Assembly (NCBI GenBank): GCA_028023455.1
Contig: JAQFVV010000018.1
Span: forward strand, 8,476,679-8,540,678
Source of the DNA: Epiperipatus broadwayi
Lineage: Eukaryota; Onychophora; Udeonychophora; Euonychophora; Peripatidae
DNA: 64,000 nucleotides
Direction of reading: 5' to 3'
The position numbers and the translations under genes were made by a program. Every line of letters begins with the position of its first letter. Positions within the stretch are counted from its first letter, which is position 1. Of this stretch, positions 22,853 to 35,919 are shown in pieces. The notes under the pieces were generated by a model. That model ran no database searches. It saw nothing but the letters and a program-made list of their open reading frames with translations, and was not told the origin of the DNA.

Positions 22853-25100
22853 CCTTCTATTGGCAATATAAAGCCCTATTATAATTGAAGTTAACAATTA
22901 TTTTTATTTTTTAGTGGACAATAACTGAAAATGTTTATTATAATTTAATGCATATTATGTTTAACTTTTATTATTGGTTTTGTTTCATATTTATTTCAAT
23001 TTTAATTAAAATGAAGAATTTGAAGGAACAATGTGCATTAAAAATTGATTTTTAAAACCATGTGGTTTGCTCACTATTTTATCATATTAGATAACAAGAA
23101 ATACAATGTTATTAAAATAAATAATGATTTAATATGTGCTTAAATGATCACAAATTCTTACTTAGAAAGTTATAAACAAAATTTGACAAAATATTTTTCT
23201 GAGTTATACATTATGTCAGTGTTAGCTCTACTATACTCCTGACAGATTTGTTATTCTCCTTAATGAGAGATTTGTAAACTGCCAATATTTGATTTTAGTA
23301 TTTCTATATTAGAATATAATGAATTGAGCTTGATTTGGTAGTAATATATGCTAATAAATAAAATAAATTTTAAAAAATTATATTTGAATTTTACAGATAT
23401 TGAAAAAGTAAGCAGAAAAACAAAAACTGTATCATTATTCAACATTTAATGAGAAACATATTAATTTCTAAAACAAACAAAATATTTTTATTGACATTTG
23501 TTTTTAAAATCTGAACAAATAAATGTCAATATCAAATCTATCAAATTTTACTTTAAAATATTACAATTTTTAAATAATTTTTATATTTAAATATATTCTA
23601 ATAGACATTCAATGCTGACATATTAGCAATCAGTTTGAAAAGGCATGCCTAATGAAACACCATGATTTTCTTTGTTAAGGTTATGCTAATACTTATAATC
23701 TATTTTTAAATATAAAACATATACATATAAAATAAATGTGTAATTATATGTACTTTGATTTAACTATTATACAATTATTGTGAAAAAATAATTGTGAATT
23801 TTATAAATATCCCAAAAAACCTCAAGGTTTTAATCATTCAAAAAATGTTCTCAAAGTAACATGGACATTAAAATCTGATAACAAAAAGAATACATATAAA
23901 GCCAAGATTTAATGCTTTCAAATTACTGCATTTTTTATTATTCTGGGATCATGAGATTTTTTTGAAATTGAGGTATCAGTATAAAATATACATGAATTTA
24001 TCCATTTTATAAAAAAAAAAAATAGTTTAAATATCTCAATAGATGGCAGTACAACAAGTTGACTTCAACACTTTTTTCTCAATTTCTCTGCCAACATGCC
24101 TGTGTTAGAATAAAGAGACTGGTTAATTCATAATGTTTTTAGTATCCAAAACAAGCTTATCCTTTAATACAATTCTATATATAGTGTATAAATTGTAAAT
24201 AAAGTACATATCCACCTCAAGTTCAAATCATTCTTCATCTGCCTTGAAACACTTAATCATTTTGCTTCTGTTTTCATATACATAACAAATGTTATGTAAA
24301 GTCTATTTATTCTTTTATATATGTGTGTTAATATTTTTATAATTTGCTATTAATAAAGTTTATTTTATAAAAAAAGATTGATACCTACATTATTTTGTTT
24401 ATGAAAAAAGTATTTTTAAAAAAGAACCTTTTACAATCAAGTGAAATTAAAATTTAAAGCAACTTTCATAATCAAAAGAAAGTAAGATTTATTTTTATTA
24501 AATATTTTTATTTAAATTAGGAATTATGTTTGTTTAGAAAAAAATTTATAATAAAAAATTACCATACTTCTATCAAATGGATTTTCTTCAAATTTGACAT
24601 GTGTGTCATAAATCCATAAGAATATAAATTGACAATAAAATATTTCATGATAATAGCCTTGTTTATTTATTGTAGGGGTATTGACAAACCAAATTTCAAA
24701 GATATTGATATCATTCAAAAAATTTCAGTAATGCATGTGATAGCACAGTATCCCTTTTTTCAAAAGAACTTAAAATGAAGGTATTAATGATCTATTAAAA
24801 TAGAAATAAAAACAAATCTTAATTTATTTTGAATGTAAAAGTTCTCTTTTTTAAAAAAATATATAAAAATTTTATTTTGTCTTGATTGCAAAAGTTGATT
24901 TTTTAAAAACATAATCTTCCTAAACAAAACAATATTGTAAACAATCTTTAATGCACACAATTTCTTTGCAAATATCAAAAGGTCTGTGACATAGTTTATA
25001 ATTGCCCTTTTAAATTTTGAATTGGAATAATTGTGAAAAATATTCAGACATTAAAAATAATATGTATGAAAATCTATTTTATAATAAACCCTTTTTTTTT
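22853..25100. other. AT-rich intron DNA; no supported gene
   Basis: A 64-codon minus-strand frame at 24718-24524 contains FIFLWIYDTHV and an apparent donor (GTAATTT). It was considered as a TM4 exon and rejected, because it lies upstream of the TM3 exon in gene order and lacks conserved residues. Nothing else was identified. Confidence 0.4.
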
Positions 25101-25103
25101 ATT

Positions 25104-25302
25104 GTGGACTAAAAACCAAAACTTAATTGTTTCTTTAAACACAGTTGGGGTTATTATATTTAAGTTAACATAAAATCATGGTATATTCAGAAATTAATTA
25201 ATTGAATCATTACTTTTTACAACAAGAAATTGAATTAACTAATTTCTGGTTATAAAAACCCCCAATTGTAGTTAAAGAAACAAAATTAGCTTTTTAGTCA
25301 AC
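25104..25302. mobile_element. Foldback/MITE-like element, approximately 199 bp
   Basis: The terminal inverted repeats are about 50 bp: TGGACTAAAAACCAAAACTT with TTGTTTCTTTAA and TTGGGGTT at the left, and the complement (AACCCCCAATTG, TTAAAGAAACAAA, TTTTTAGTCAACA) at the right. The centre is AT-rich and has no coding capacity. Confidence 0.75.
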
Positions 25303-25409
25303 AGTAAATAAAAGCATTTATTATAAAATATTTTTATATATATTATTTTTATCTGAATTGACTATAAATGCTTTTCATTTTTATTTCTTATATATATATA
25401 TATTATAAC

Positions 25410-25565
25410 GGTCGGGGATGATGATGAAATACCAGTCTTACCGCATCTGCCGACAGAGCGCCACTAGGCTACTTTGAACCTAGAAAATTTATAAAGTCGA
25501 CAGATACATGCTGTTAAGATCACGGCCATCAGCCCAAGTCACTAGCTCAAGTAGACACAGAAACT
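25410..25565. repeat. Dispersed repeat, copy 1
   Basis: Landmarks ATTATAACGGTCGG, CCGACAGAGCGCCACTAGG, AACCTAGAAAATTTATAAAG and AGCCCAAGTCA reappear in inverted orientation at 49755-50000 as GATCGTTATAA, GATGGCACCCTGTAGAGCAG, CTATAAATTTTTCTAGGTTT and TGACTTGGGCT. The shared segment is about 150-230 bp. Family unknown; it is GC-richer than its surroundings. Confidence 0.7.
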
Positions 25566-25829
25566 TATATATTTAGTAAAATATATTTTTAATAATAAAG
25601 AATAATAAAAGCAATCACTGTCAGTATTAATAACACAAAAAGAGATTTTATTTATGTATATAATTAATAACACAAACTTTAAAAAATTAATTTTTATTAC
25701 ACAAGAAGAAATTTATGTTTTATTCTGTTCCATTATTATTTTATTTGTTTTTAACTTTAATTTTAAATTTTAGAAAGTTGAGTATAGATGAGCTACCTAG
25801 ACACACTCACAAATTTTCAAATCACTTGA

Positions 25830-26153
25830 CTCCAGACTAAAAATCCGCAGCCACACCAATACTCGCTTCCAGATATATATCAACAACCAATGCCATGTGA
25901 ACATGTTAGCATAGAATCACATCAACAGGAATGTGCGTCTGAACAACGTGATATTATTGGACAAGCCATGGCCTTCTTCCTGCAGGAATGTGCATCTGTC
26001 AAGCGAAGGAAACATGCATATAAAATAATAAAAAGAAATGATACATATGGATGGGAGAGTGGTCTTATCTTGCCAGCTTATCATCCAAAATCCATAGAGC
26101 TGGAATGGGTCAATGGCGCAGGAAATACGTCTGCGTCCATTTCAACGGTATGA
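25830..26153 (+). pseudogene. Unrecognised exon-like open frame
   Basis: An open frame of about 105 codons on the plus strand in a GC-richer block. Fragments are PDIYQQPMPCEHVS, QQECASEQRDIIGQAMAFFL, QECASVKRRKHAYKIIK and YHPKSIELEWVNGAG. The two Gln-Glu-Cys-Ala-Ser repeats stand out. It is preceded by a good polypyrimidine tract and AG (25740-25773), but the frame is closed by stops just after that acceptor. It opposes the receptor gene. It could be part of a mobile element's gag-like region or a chance frame; no family was recognised. Confidence 0.3.
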
Positions 26154-26199
26154 CTACCTCTTTGGGGTCATGCATTCAGTTGGACTCGTCACCCTAGGT

Positions 26200-27440
26200 G
26201 CTAACATACTTCACATTACATTGATATAAACATCCATATATCTCTCCACAAGCATTAACACAACTACGAAACAAATAGTCCGAAATCAAAACCCTCTTTA
26301 AAAGTAACATATTTAAACTAGTCTAGCAGCCATCTACACTCAACTAACATTTAAATCATTTTATTAATTTAATTCAAAACAAAAATCTTTAGTTTACAGT
26401 TTTAAAATCATTTAAAAATGAGCATTATATTTAACTTATTTTCTTACTACAAATATTATTTAACCTAATTTTCTTTTAAATTTAATAACACACAAATAAC
26501 GATGTGTTTCTATTTTTTAAATTTAAGTTTGCAATTGCAAACCCCTACCCTATTACAAACAGATATTAATTTAGCATGAATAAAAATATAAAAAAAGTAC
26601 AATACATTTTTTTTAAAAAGAGATTACGTTTAAGGCTTTAAATAAGAGTTTATAGAAATAAAGTTCAGGTTTGCTTGTGAGAGAAAGTCTTCCTTTGCGA
26701 TGAAGATCTATGAAGACTTATGACGATGTATGAAGCATTTATGCTGGTTTCTGAAGACGAGATCCGTGGTTCGATCCTGGGATCCGTGGAGATGAAAGCT
26801 GCCTTCGGCCGGCCGTACCGAAGGAAGCATGATGAAGCTGATTACATCTTGGTGATGGCGATAATAGCTTTTTAAATTTTTATTTCTATTTTCAGCAAAT
26901 ACAATTGAATTAAAATTTTAATTTTCTAATTCTCCAACTCTCTAATTAACTAATTATCGTTTTGGTTTTTCCTTTTGTACTCCCCAGGCACCTTATTTCT
27001 GGAATGCACGGATTCATCAAACATATTTCATTATTTATATTTTATTAGTTAATTCAGTTTGTGGCCAAGTAGATTTTGGGTTTATGGCTAAGTAAATTTT
27101 TCCACTGAGGTCTGTGTCCGTATCTTTGGGCGGGAACTCTTATCTATTTCGTAATCATTTCTTTAATTGTGATTTTGCCTTAAGGATTTGTTTGTAATTT
27201 TTTTATAATTAAAAAAAATCTTCGCTATTATTAAAATCAAAGGCTTTTTATTATATATTTTATTTAAAGATTAGAATCTTTGCTTCGATTCTATAATTTA
27301 TTTATTTTTTTAAAGCTTATTTTAATATTTAAATCAATCTAACATATTAATAAATTAATAATTCGTTATTTGTGCATTTTGACAGTTTGTTTTTAATTCG
27401 GTATTAGATAAAAAAGTTACTATTAAAATTTAAATGTAAT
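26200..27440. other. Intron DNA with a GC-richer patch containing a tRNA B-box-like motif
   Basis: The patch at 26660-26860 includes GTGGTTCGATCCTGGGATCC (26766-26785), in which GGTTCGATCC fits the Pol III B-box. A convincing A-box at the right distance was not seen. A hairpin TTCGG-CCGGCC-CCGAA lies at 26805-26822. At 27130 TTTGGGCGGGAAC resembles an E2F site, probably by chance. The remainder is AT-rich. Confidence 0.35.
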
Positions 27441-29200
27441 GCATATATATATATATCCCATTACAATATATATATACACACACCACTCGTTAATGTGCAC
27501 TATTGAAAACTTACTCAAAATGATATCAACATATGTGAAATTTGGTCCATCACCAGTCTTGGATTATATGAACCACTTGATCACCTTGAAATATTTTATT
27601 GTCTTATTACAATGGAATCAATTTTTAATACATGTACAAAATTTGAAAGAAATTCATTTGATAAAAATATATTAAAATTCGATTCCTAAACATACAAACA
27701 GAGTTTCTAATTTAAATCAAACCATTTAATAAACATATCAAACCTATATACAATTCTTTCTCCTGTAATTATTTTCTCTTTTGATATGATGACTAAGTTT
27801 TTATGGAAAATCTTGGTTCTTCTACAAATTCAAAACTTTATCTCATATCTTAGTTTCTTTATCAGACAAATAAAATTGCAATGACAACGATTTTTATGAT
27901 CACATTCTGTTATGAGAAAGATGACTAGTCCATAAAAACAAAACTCTGTAACTCTGTATTATTATGTTTTGTGCAATAACAATTATTAGTCTAATATTTA
28001 CATCCTTTCATTTATCTAAAAGGTTATCATTATCTACAGCCTGATTAAATTTATCTATTAAACAAGTAGTTGTGATATCTCTGATGCCAAAAACTATCTT
28101 TATTTGTTTTTCCTTATTTTAATATCTATTGCTTTATTCAATTCAGAGACTGATATAATATCCATTTTCTCTTAAATTAATATTTTAATTATGTTATTCA
28201 CATACTACCTTCTTATTATTCAAGATTTTTATAGCAAATTTATAAGCATTTTTAACTTCTTTTCTATCATCACATTTCCTTTCCACTGCTTTAGCAATAT
28301 AGTAGCTTTTTGTTTGTTATTTCTTTTATCTTCCCTTCCTGTATTGTTAATTTTCTCACTTAACTTCTCTTATTTACTATCATAATTCTGAGGTTTATAG
28401 ATACAAAAAATATAACGGTAGACAGATATAAAATATTGAAGACTAAATCCAGACTTGAGCTAACATAAAAAAATTCTATGGAAAAATTTACTTTAATAGT
28501 TAATTGTGTCTGAATCATGTGTTAGAACTAGCTTACTAATTTGCTGGTAAGCCTTTTTTAATCTTCTTTAAATACTGGAGGCCTCGATTGTTCTCTACAA
28601 TTTACCTTATTTTCTTCTTATCATTTAATTAATATTAAAAAAAAATACCAAAAGCAGTTGGAAAACCTCTGGCTTAGCGTTTTATAGCAAGACTGCTAAT
28701 TAATTTTACTCTACTTATATTTTTTATAAGTCATAATTATTTAATAGCATTATTTACGATTTATAATATATATGCATTGTCAACACAATTATTTTATATA
28801 GCTGGATAGGATATTAATAATGTTTACACATAGACATAATGCTTTCATTTAATAATAATATGCTAAGCATATACATGTTTATATACCCACACTACTACAA
28901 AAATTTTGGGATGCCCAAGGGTATAATCCTTGAGGTAGATTGGATTTCTTGATTTATTTGCCCTTACAGTCAGAATTGTTACTTTTTGCTTGTCTGAAAA
29001 TTTTTCTTCATTTTTATTTCTTCAGCGTTTTTCTTGTAGTATTCACCTGCACTTTGATTGGCAATTTTTAGTTACACAACATCTGTAAACAGTTGATAAA
29101 TGTGGTTTATGTAGTTTTAATGTATGGTATCTAAACTCATTTAAACTATTATTATTTGTTTCAACAACATTCTCATATTTTTATTTATATCTTCCTTAGG
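27441..29200. other. AT-rich intron DNA; nothing recognised
   Basis: The T-rich plus strand over 28090-28390 gives a hydrophobic frame with no homology that I recognise. Part of it may be reverse-strand retroelement sequence leading into the gypsy remnant at 29.2 kb. Confidence 0.35.
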
Positions 29201-29224
29201 ATATCTCTATTACAGACTTTATTA

Positions 29225-30370
29225 TCTATTTTATGTTCCCCTTTTTGTATGCCACATCAATGCTCCCAGTGTTAGGCAAAAATTACAGCTGATTATCTTG
29301 CAGGTTGTGAAGTCAGTCCAGTTTGTAGCTTTTACCCAAGCAGCATTTCACTGGGGATTTTTCAGTTGCTTTGAGAAAATTAAATGCAGGTGCAATAACA
29401 CTGTATATAATGTATTTTGAATATTTTTAGGCTTTAATTTACTTAATGTCTGATTTTAAGTTTTAGATAGTCTTTACAAATAGTCCATTAGATTCAGGAG
29501 CAGTATACATATATGTTTTAATACTTCATTCTCTAATAAAATCTTTGAAATTTTTCTGACATGAAACTAATTTCACTATTAGACACTGGAATTTTGAGGG
29601 AAACAATTTGAAAAAAATCTCTGTCAACTTTGAAATTTATAGAACATGCATCTATAAGAGTCCATGGTCTGTGATTGATACAGAAATTTGCTGAAGATTG
29701 ATATGCTTAACATTTTTGATGGTTATTTCTATTTCTGCATTGACCCATAGTCACCATGTTTAGCCATGGTGTACATATTTTGCTTTAATTATGTATGAAT
29801 GGCTTTGGTGAGTGAATTTTCTAGGAATGTTTTCATTCTTTGTCATCAAAGATGCACTCTTTTTTACTAATAATTGTTCAAATACACTACAACAATGTTT
29901 ATAAAAGTTTTGGCCATTTCCTATGCTAATTTTCTCTAATCCATTTTGTGAACATTTGTTAGCCTCGATTGTTATTTGTTCATAATATTATTCTCATGCT
30001 ATTTTTAACTTTGTATTTTGTCAAAATAGTTTATGGATATTTCTGCACTTCTAAGCTTACCTCTACCTAGAATTTTAGATCATGTATTTGCATTTTTATT
30101 TTGTTTTTCTTGTTGATAGTCAATTTTGTAATGATAATTCACTAGCAAAATAAAGAATTCTTAAGATTAAATAATCAGATAATAGTTTTTTATTGGATAC
30201 AATATTGAATAAGAATTTATGATCGATTACTATCTTACATAATCGGTCATACGTGAACAGATAAAAAGATTTATACTGCTAATACTTCTTTATTTAGTTG
30301 ATTTGAATATTCTCAGTGTTTAACAGGATCCTCTCCATTGTTGAAGTAAAACCATGCCTATTCCAAACTA
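29225..30370 (-). pseudogene. Decayed Ty3/gypsy LTR-retrotransposon pol (RNase H and integrase)
   Basis: In order on the minus strand: GIGMVLLQ at about 30365-30342 (start of RNase H, the G-x-G-x-V-L-x-Q motif); KEVLAV near 30290; IVIDHKFL at about 30232-30209 (the V-T-D-H-K-P-L motif); YTAPESNGLF at about 29505-29480 (integrase core, where the last acidic residue normally follows); and SPVKCCLG at about 29360-29337 (the S-P-x-E-L-L-x-G motif after the integrase core). Stops and frameshifts separate them. LTRs were not identified, and the reverse-transcriptase part upstream is not recognisable. The fragment is old and inactive. Confidence 0.7.
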
Positions 30371-31108
30371 TAAAGTATCACATGTTAAGGTTATAACAAG
30401 GTTCTCTATTATAAAGCTCTAATAAACTTTTTAAACTCAAAAAAAGATTAATTTTATAAAACACTGTGTTGAATATCTTCCCAAATTTATTTTTAATATT
30501 AATAAGTCACAAAGGAATAGGGTTTGTGCATTTTCATTTTTTAAAAAAGTTCAAAATGGGCTACAAAACGTTTTTATTCTTTTACATTTTTTTAGCCTCA
30601 GAAAACTTTAACTGAAGCTGGAAGTAGATTGCATTTACTGATTACAAATAATGAGACCTATCTAGTTATTGAGATTTTATTGTAATGTTGAGAGATTAAA
30701 TCTAGTTCCAAATTAGGTAAGCTTCTCACAAACCTTAATAATAAGTGGTCTTAAGGATCTCTCTGATTCTATTATTAAGAAAATGTTAATGAAATTTAAA
30801 ATCATAGTCTAAATAGATTCATAAACATGGTATTAACTAAATTTCTGATGACCTTATAGTATATGTATTTGATGAAATACATTTTTAAAATACAGTTTTG
30901 TGAAATGTGTCACTTTTTTCATTTATGTTAAAATCTAACATGCATTTAATACTCGTTATAAGCTGTTTCTTAAGTTTCTATTCACCATTATTTGGCAATC
31001 TCCAGTATTCTTATTTTATTTCACTGTATTTTGTGATGACAAAAATTGAAAAGGACAATTTATGGTGCTTGGAATTGAATATTCTTGCTCTTAAGTAAAG
31101 GTCAATAA

Positions 31109-31292
31109 TTACTAAGCAACGAGTTTCCAATCAAGATAGGCCTAATTCAATACTTGTGCACATTAACCAAACCTCAGAAATTGTTTTGTTTTTTTTTCAT
31201 TTTTTAATGTGCTAAAGGAAAAGAATAATTTCAAGAATTTATAAGTATTGAATTAGGCTTACTTTGATTGGAAAACTTGTTGCTCAGTAGTC
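31109..31292. mobile_element. MITE-like foldback, 184 bp, with approximately 45-bp inverted ends
   Basis: The left arm ACTAAGCAACGAGTTTCCAA, TCAAGATAGGCC, TAATTCAATACT is the inverted copy of the right arm AGTATTGAATTAGGC, TTTGATTGGAAAACTTGTTG, CTCAGTAGT, with a few mismatches. It does not encode protein. Confidence 0.85.
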
Positions 31293-31357
31293 TCTTTCTC
31301 CGTGCAGATTTTGATTCCCAAATGATTTCTACCTATTAATAAAGGAATGTTGCCCTG

Positions 31358-31426
<69 letters not shown>
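31358..31426. repeat. (TA)n microsatellite
   Basis: About 68 bp of almost uninterrupted TA dinucleotides with one TTA break in the middle. Able to extrude as a cruciform. Confidence 0.95.
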
Positions 31427-31427
<1 letters not shown>

Positions 31428-32039
31428 TAACAAATTTCTAGTTTTGTTATTTAATTTGACTGGAGCTTTTAATAAATGTTTCAATTAAATTAGATTGCCA
31501 TTTGCATTCTGTGCATGTAGAGAAATTTTAAAGAAGCTTAGTGTCTGTTACAATTCTATGATTAACTATTTCCAATCTTTAATGTCACGAGCAAAATTCG
31601 ACCCTATTAATACAATTTCCATTGATATATGACTATTAAATATCTTTATAGTAATCATAATTTAATTCAGGCATTTTGTTATAGTTCAAATTGCATACTC
31701 TAATAAAATAATTTCTAGCTCCACGATTTTTACAGTACTCCTTTTTCTATTTGAACTAATTTACTGTAACACAGTGACAAGAGAGAGAGAGAGAAAATAA
31801 ACAAAATAATATTTAAGCAAACATTAATATTTATTCAAACACACGCATATATAATATAATGTAAAATAACAATATAATATTTTTACATAAAAATATAAAT
31901 GATTACTTTCAGGCTATAGTTATAATAGTCCTTCGTTAAAGTTTATTTCATTTAAAATAAAGAGTCTAGACTATAATCAGAATATATTTAAAAGTATCTT
32001 TACATAGGTTTTCATTTGCTTTATTTTCCAACTGATTGG

Positions 32040-32520
32040 CCTTTTGTTTTTCCATCAATGGCTTCATGTCTTTCTTTCCAGGTTTCTGTTGAACAATGAG
32101 AGAGAGTGTGTGGCAGCCTCTACTTCACAATCTTGGTATTGGTTCCAGGCATTAACTCAGGTTAGATAGTTGATGACTGAGGGCTTGGGCATGAAGCCCT
32201 GTTGGACACTCCTATGGCTTATGCAACTTCTGCATTAATGTTGACTGCAGTAGTAATGACTAGTTTGCTACTGTGCTAAAATTTCTGAATATCTGCAACA
32301 ATGTGTAATGCAATGAAGATTGGAATGATTTATAGACTCAAGATCAAAACTCTGGCAAATTACAGACTGGACTAATAACAAATTGATGACTGGAATAACT
32401 CAATCACAAAATGCAAACAAGACTATATAGCTTAACATTAATAGCAATCATGATTAATAACAAATTGACAACTGGAATAACTTGATCACAAAATGCAGAC
32501 CAGACCTGAAGAACAATAAC
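32040..32520. repeat. GC-richer block ending in an approximately 81-bp direct duplication
   Basis: TAATAACAAATTGATGACTGG, AATAACT and ATCACAAAATGCA recur at 32373 and 32454 (TAATAACAAATTGACAACTGG). The upstream part (32060-32260), less AT-rich, reads CTTTCTTTCCAG|GTTTCTG, acceptor-like on the plus strand, but gives no sustained frame. Origin unknown. Confidence 0.55.
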
Positions 32521-33299
32521 CATGGTGTAACTTTTATACTTATTTCTTCTCATTGTTTAGTTTTTCAGTTTTAATTGAAACTTTAAATCTATCTTTTAAT
32601 TAATTTTACATTCCTTGTTATCTTAATCCTTCATTCAGATTCATCTACTACCTCGATAAGATAGTGTACATGGTTTTTTTAATTAATTCAATTGCGGGAT
32701 AATTTTTTTATCAGCCAAATAATCTTTAATACTAATTGAATTTTTAAAAATTTTCGTTTACAAATTTACTTTTTATTCTGATTTCACATTTGCTTACTTT
32801 TATATACTTTATTATTTATAAAAAGGAGATGCTGAGTTTTAAATCTTGTTACCTTTATTTTAGACTTTTCCCCCTACCTGTTCTTTAATACTAAAAACTT
32901 TCTCTTATTTTTTAAAAAAAAGATGATGCAATACTTTTATTTTTGCAAGTTTGTGTTTGTTAAAAAAAAAATTCTTTAAAAACATATATTTTTCTTTCTA
33001 TTTTATTATTCTCACTTTTTTAAAAAAATAAACTTGATCACTTATTTTTAAATGATAACATATGTAACACAGAATATATGTGTTTTTAGGATATATATTC
33101 GCTAGCTGTACAATATATATATATATATTAACATGATTTATTGTAAAGTTATAAAGACATACAATATATATATTAGTCACAGTGGCTCTAGCTTTCAATA
33201 ACTAACAGAACAACTTAATAATTTATAATGTATGTGTCTGTTTGTAGTTGACTAACCCTCATTTAACTGAAAAATAATTCCAGCTCTATTTTATGTTAA

Positions 33300-33800
33300 T
33301 TCTGAGAAATTTAATATATATATAATTACAATTGTCAAATTTTTTGTACCCACAATTTAACACCAATTATTTTAAATAAATACTTTAATGATTATTAATA
33401 ACCATTTATTAAATTACAAATTATCTTTAATCTAGATATAAACATCAATGCAGCAATATATATATATATATAAATTCAGGGAATAACTCAACTTCATCTT
33501 TTTTGTGTAATATCTTTGAAGGTATTCACCACATACTCTTGAAAGATATAGATAAAAAGACAATTGACTCCCAAAATGGGTAGCTTATACTAAACTAGGA
33601 CTCAGTAGTTCACATATGACTTCATCATTTGTTCAGCATTTATTAATATCATATTGTTACAGTTACATTACACGTATCAATTTTTTTGCACTCACAACTT
33701 TGACACCAACCACTTCAGATAAATGCATTAATAATTATTTATTAAACAACAAGCTCAGATATAAACTTTAAATCTCACTTAAAAATTAATATATCTGGTT
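33300..33800 (-). mobile_element. Decayed tandem copies of the hammerhead-bearing element
   Basis: Two diverged units 342 bp apart (landmarks TGTACCCACAATTTAACACC at 33345 and TGCACTCACAACTTTGACACC at 33687) match the sequence flanking the hammerheads at 36.6-37.9 kb (TTTACAACTTTGATACAAAC at 37733). Between them, 33557-33612 on the minus strand aligns with the hammerhead region (ACTACTGAGTCCTAGTTTAG, TTTTGGGAGTCAATTG), but the CTGATGA and GAAA cores are mutated. This is an inactive relic of the same family. Confidence 0.6.
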
Positions 33801-33920
33801 TTTAATTTTATATAACAATAGAATAACTCGACCTCGTGTACCTTTTTCATATTTATATATACACAAACATAAAATTATTCTTAAACAATTATTGCAAACA
33901 AATAAAATAATAAACTTTAC

Positions 33921-34071
33921 CTATTATTTCTGTAATATATATTAAACACAAGACAGATTAAACTAAACAATACGCCAATCAGAGATGTTATACTTAGTAT
34001 CCGAAATAATGTAGGATCAATATGCAAATGTTTAGTTATTTTTTCAACATCATCCATAGGAATTTTGTGAT
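33921..34071 (-). CDS. GABA-B-type receptor exon: extracellular linker and transmembrane helix 1
   Basis: 151 bp on the minus strand. It completes the codon split after IRWK (giving Asp), then reads HKIPMDDVEKITKHLHIDP and TLFRILSITSLIGVLFSL, then ICLVFNIYYRNN. The Pro-x-Asp of the linker, a roughly 20-residue hydrophobic helix and the C-L-x-F-N-I-Y-x-R exit match TM1 of GABA-B receptors, where the ligand-binding domain meets the membrane without a cysteine-rich domain. The acceptor is TTTTAG at 34077-34072 and the donor GTAAAG at 33920-33915. The exon ends in phase 2 (AG), completed by the G of the TM2 exon. Confidence 0.93.
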
Positions 34072-34079
34072 CTAAAACA

Positions 34080-35900
34080 ATAATGTAAGAACCTTAATAT
34101 AGTCTTAAGTTCTTCAAAAGAAACCGTCACAGAAAATAAAATAAACAATGTAAATTTAAGTAAAAATTTCATAATGATTTCTTAAATTTAAATCTATATG
34201 TATATAATATATATAAATTAATATTAAAAGATTTCAAATTAAGTTTTTTAAAAAATAAAATTCAAAAATTGAATTTATATAAGTTTCATTTACTAAATTT
34301 TAATTTCAAATATTTTTTTATTTATAATAAAACTGAAATATTGTTTTCAATTGAAAATACAAACAAAAAAACAAAAAAAAGCAATCAAAAATAAAAAGAA
34401 TAAACGACAGAAATCCAGTGATTGTTGAAAGGATTTACTTCAGCAACAGAAGTTAATTGCGGTACACGATATTAACAGTATAATATATTTAAACGTGAGG
34501 AAAGAAGAGATTAATAATTTGTATTTAGTCATAAAATTTATTATCAAATAACAATAATAATAAAATATTTGTTAAAATCAAATATTAATTCAAAAAATTA
34601 TTATTAGATAATATGAGTAAAATAATTAGCACATCGTAGTAAGTGATATACCAACTGAAGAAAAATAGTAGGAAATAGAAAAAGGTGAATTGAATAAAAT
34701 ATAATAAACAATTACAAATACTGGTAAGTATTAAGAAAACACGTATTTTAAAAAATGCAAATTAGTTATTTAAAAAAAGGATTGCCAGAAAATATAAATG
34801 AGAATATGCACATTTAAAGAAGGCGAAAAAAAAAAAAACACTCAAAAATGATTAACTAAAATTTAAGAGAAAATTCATAAACCAGGAAGTAAAAGAAATA
34901 AATATATGAAAGTGAAACAGAAATTAATCGATGAGTATGCTATTGAGAAAGATAGGCAGATATGTTCAGAATTTTGAATGAATGTAAGGTAAAAAATATA
35001 AAGTTTGGAAATTAAACAATAAATAAATAAAAATTATTCAAGAGAAACATAATAATGTCTAGTTTTAAATGAGGAATTATAAAACATACTGAAAAAAATG
35101 ATAAGGGGAATATTGACTGGATAAATAATACAGCACTAAAAGCACTAAAAAAAATAAATGTATAAAATAGAAAATATTATTGATGTGTCATAATATAAGC
35201 ATGACAAACTAATATATTATAATAATGTCACTTTTTAAAAATAAAGAGTAAAATCTTAGGCTCCTGGATGAGTATAGAGCTAAATTGTGTTCAGAGCTAT
35301 CTTTAATTATTTACTATATATAATATTAATTTACTACATATAGTAGTAATAATTGTATATTATATGAAAAACAATAATATGCATAAAGTAAATACCCAAA
35401 CATTTTTTTTTTTAAATATTTAGGGATAATACTTTGTTATAATAAAGTATAAATATTTTATAAGTTGTATACACGGCTTATTATTGGCTTTTTTAGATAT
35501 ACAAAAAGTGTGTTTTACTAAAATAAAAAATCATTGAAATAATCTGGAAAGTATAGTTCAGATCAAGATTAGACTTATAATAATATATAATTATTTATAT
35601 TAGATGATTCAGAGTTATGTGATGATGAAATGTAAAATAAATCTAAGACAGAGTTGTCTTATTTTCAGTGTAGTTTATAATAAATTTGTAATGATTAAAA
35701 TATAGTTGACAAGTAAGAAATGTGAGGTATATAATTCCAAGCAGAGTAATTTAGGGTGAATTTTTTTGTAGATGAACTAGTCTTTTATCAGAAAATGAAT
35801 ATAGATGTATAGAGGTAAAATATTAATTAAAAATATAGTTAACATTACAGATAATAAATATGAAGTAAATATTAGTCATTTTTTTAAAGTTTGCGATGAT
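34080..35900 (+). other. A-rich intron DNA with a probable dead reverse-transcriptase relic
   Basis: The plus strand is purine-biased in the manner of a decayed LINE. Weak protein-like pieces are NDKGNIDWINNTALKALKK near 35098 and RVNFFVDELVFYQ near 35752, the latter similar to the F-A-D-D catalytic block of reverse transcriptases but with Glu for the second Asp. Frames are broken everywhere. Assignment is tentative. Confidence 0.3.
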
Positions 35901-35919
35901 AGTATATTAGATATAGCAA

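Noticed and set aside
24524-24718. Minus-strand frame with FLWIYDTHV and a donor-like GTAATT, considered as receptor TM4 exon
   Set aside because: It lies between the TM1 and TM2 exons in gene order, lacks conserved family residues, and splicing it in would break the frame that joins TM1 to TM2.
27127-27139. E2F-like site TTTGGGCGGGAAC
   Set aside because: An isolated short match with no promoter context; chance is likely.
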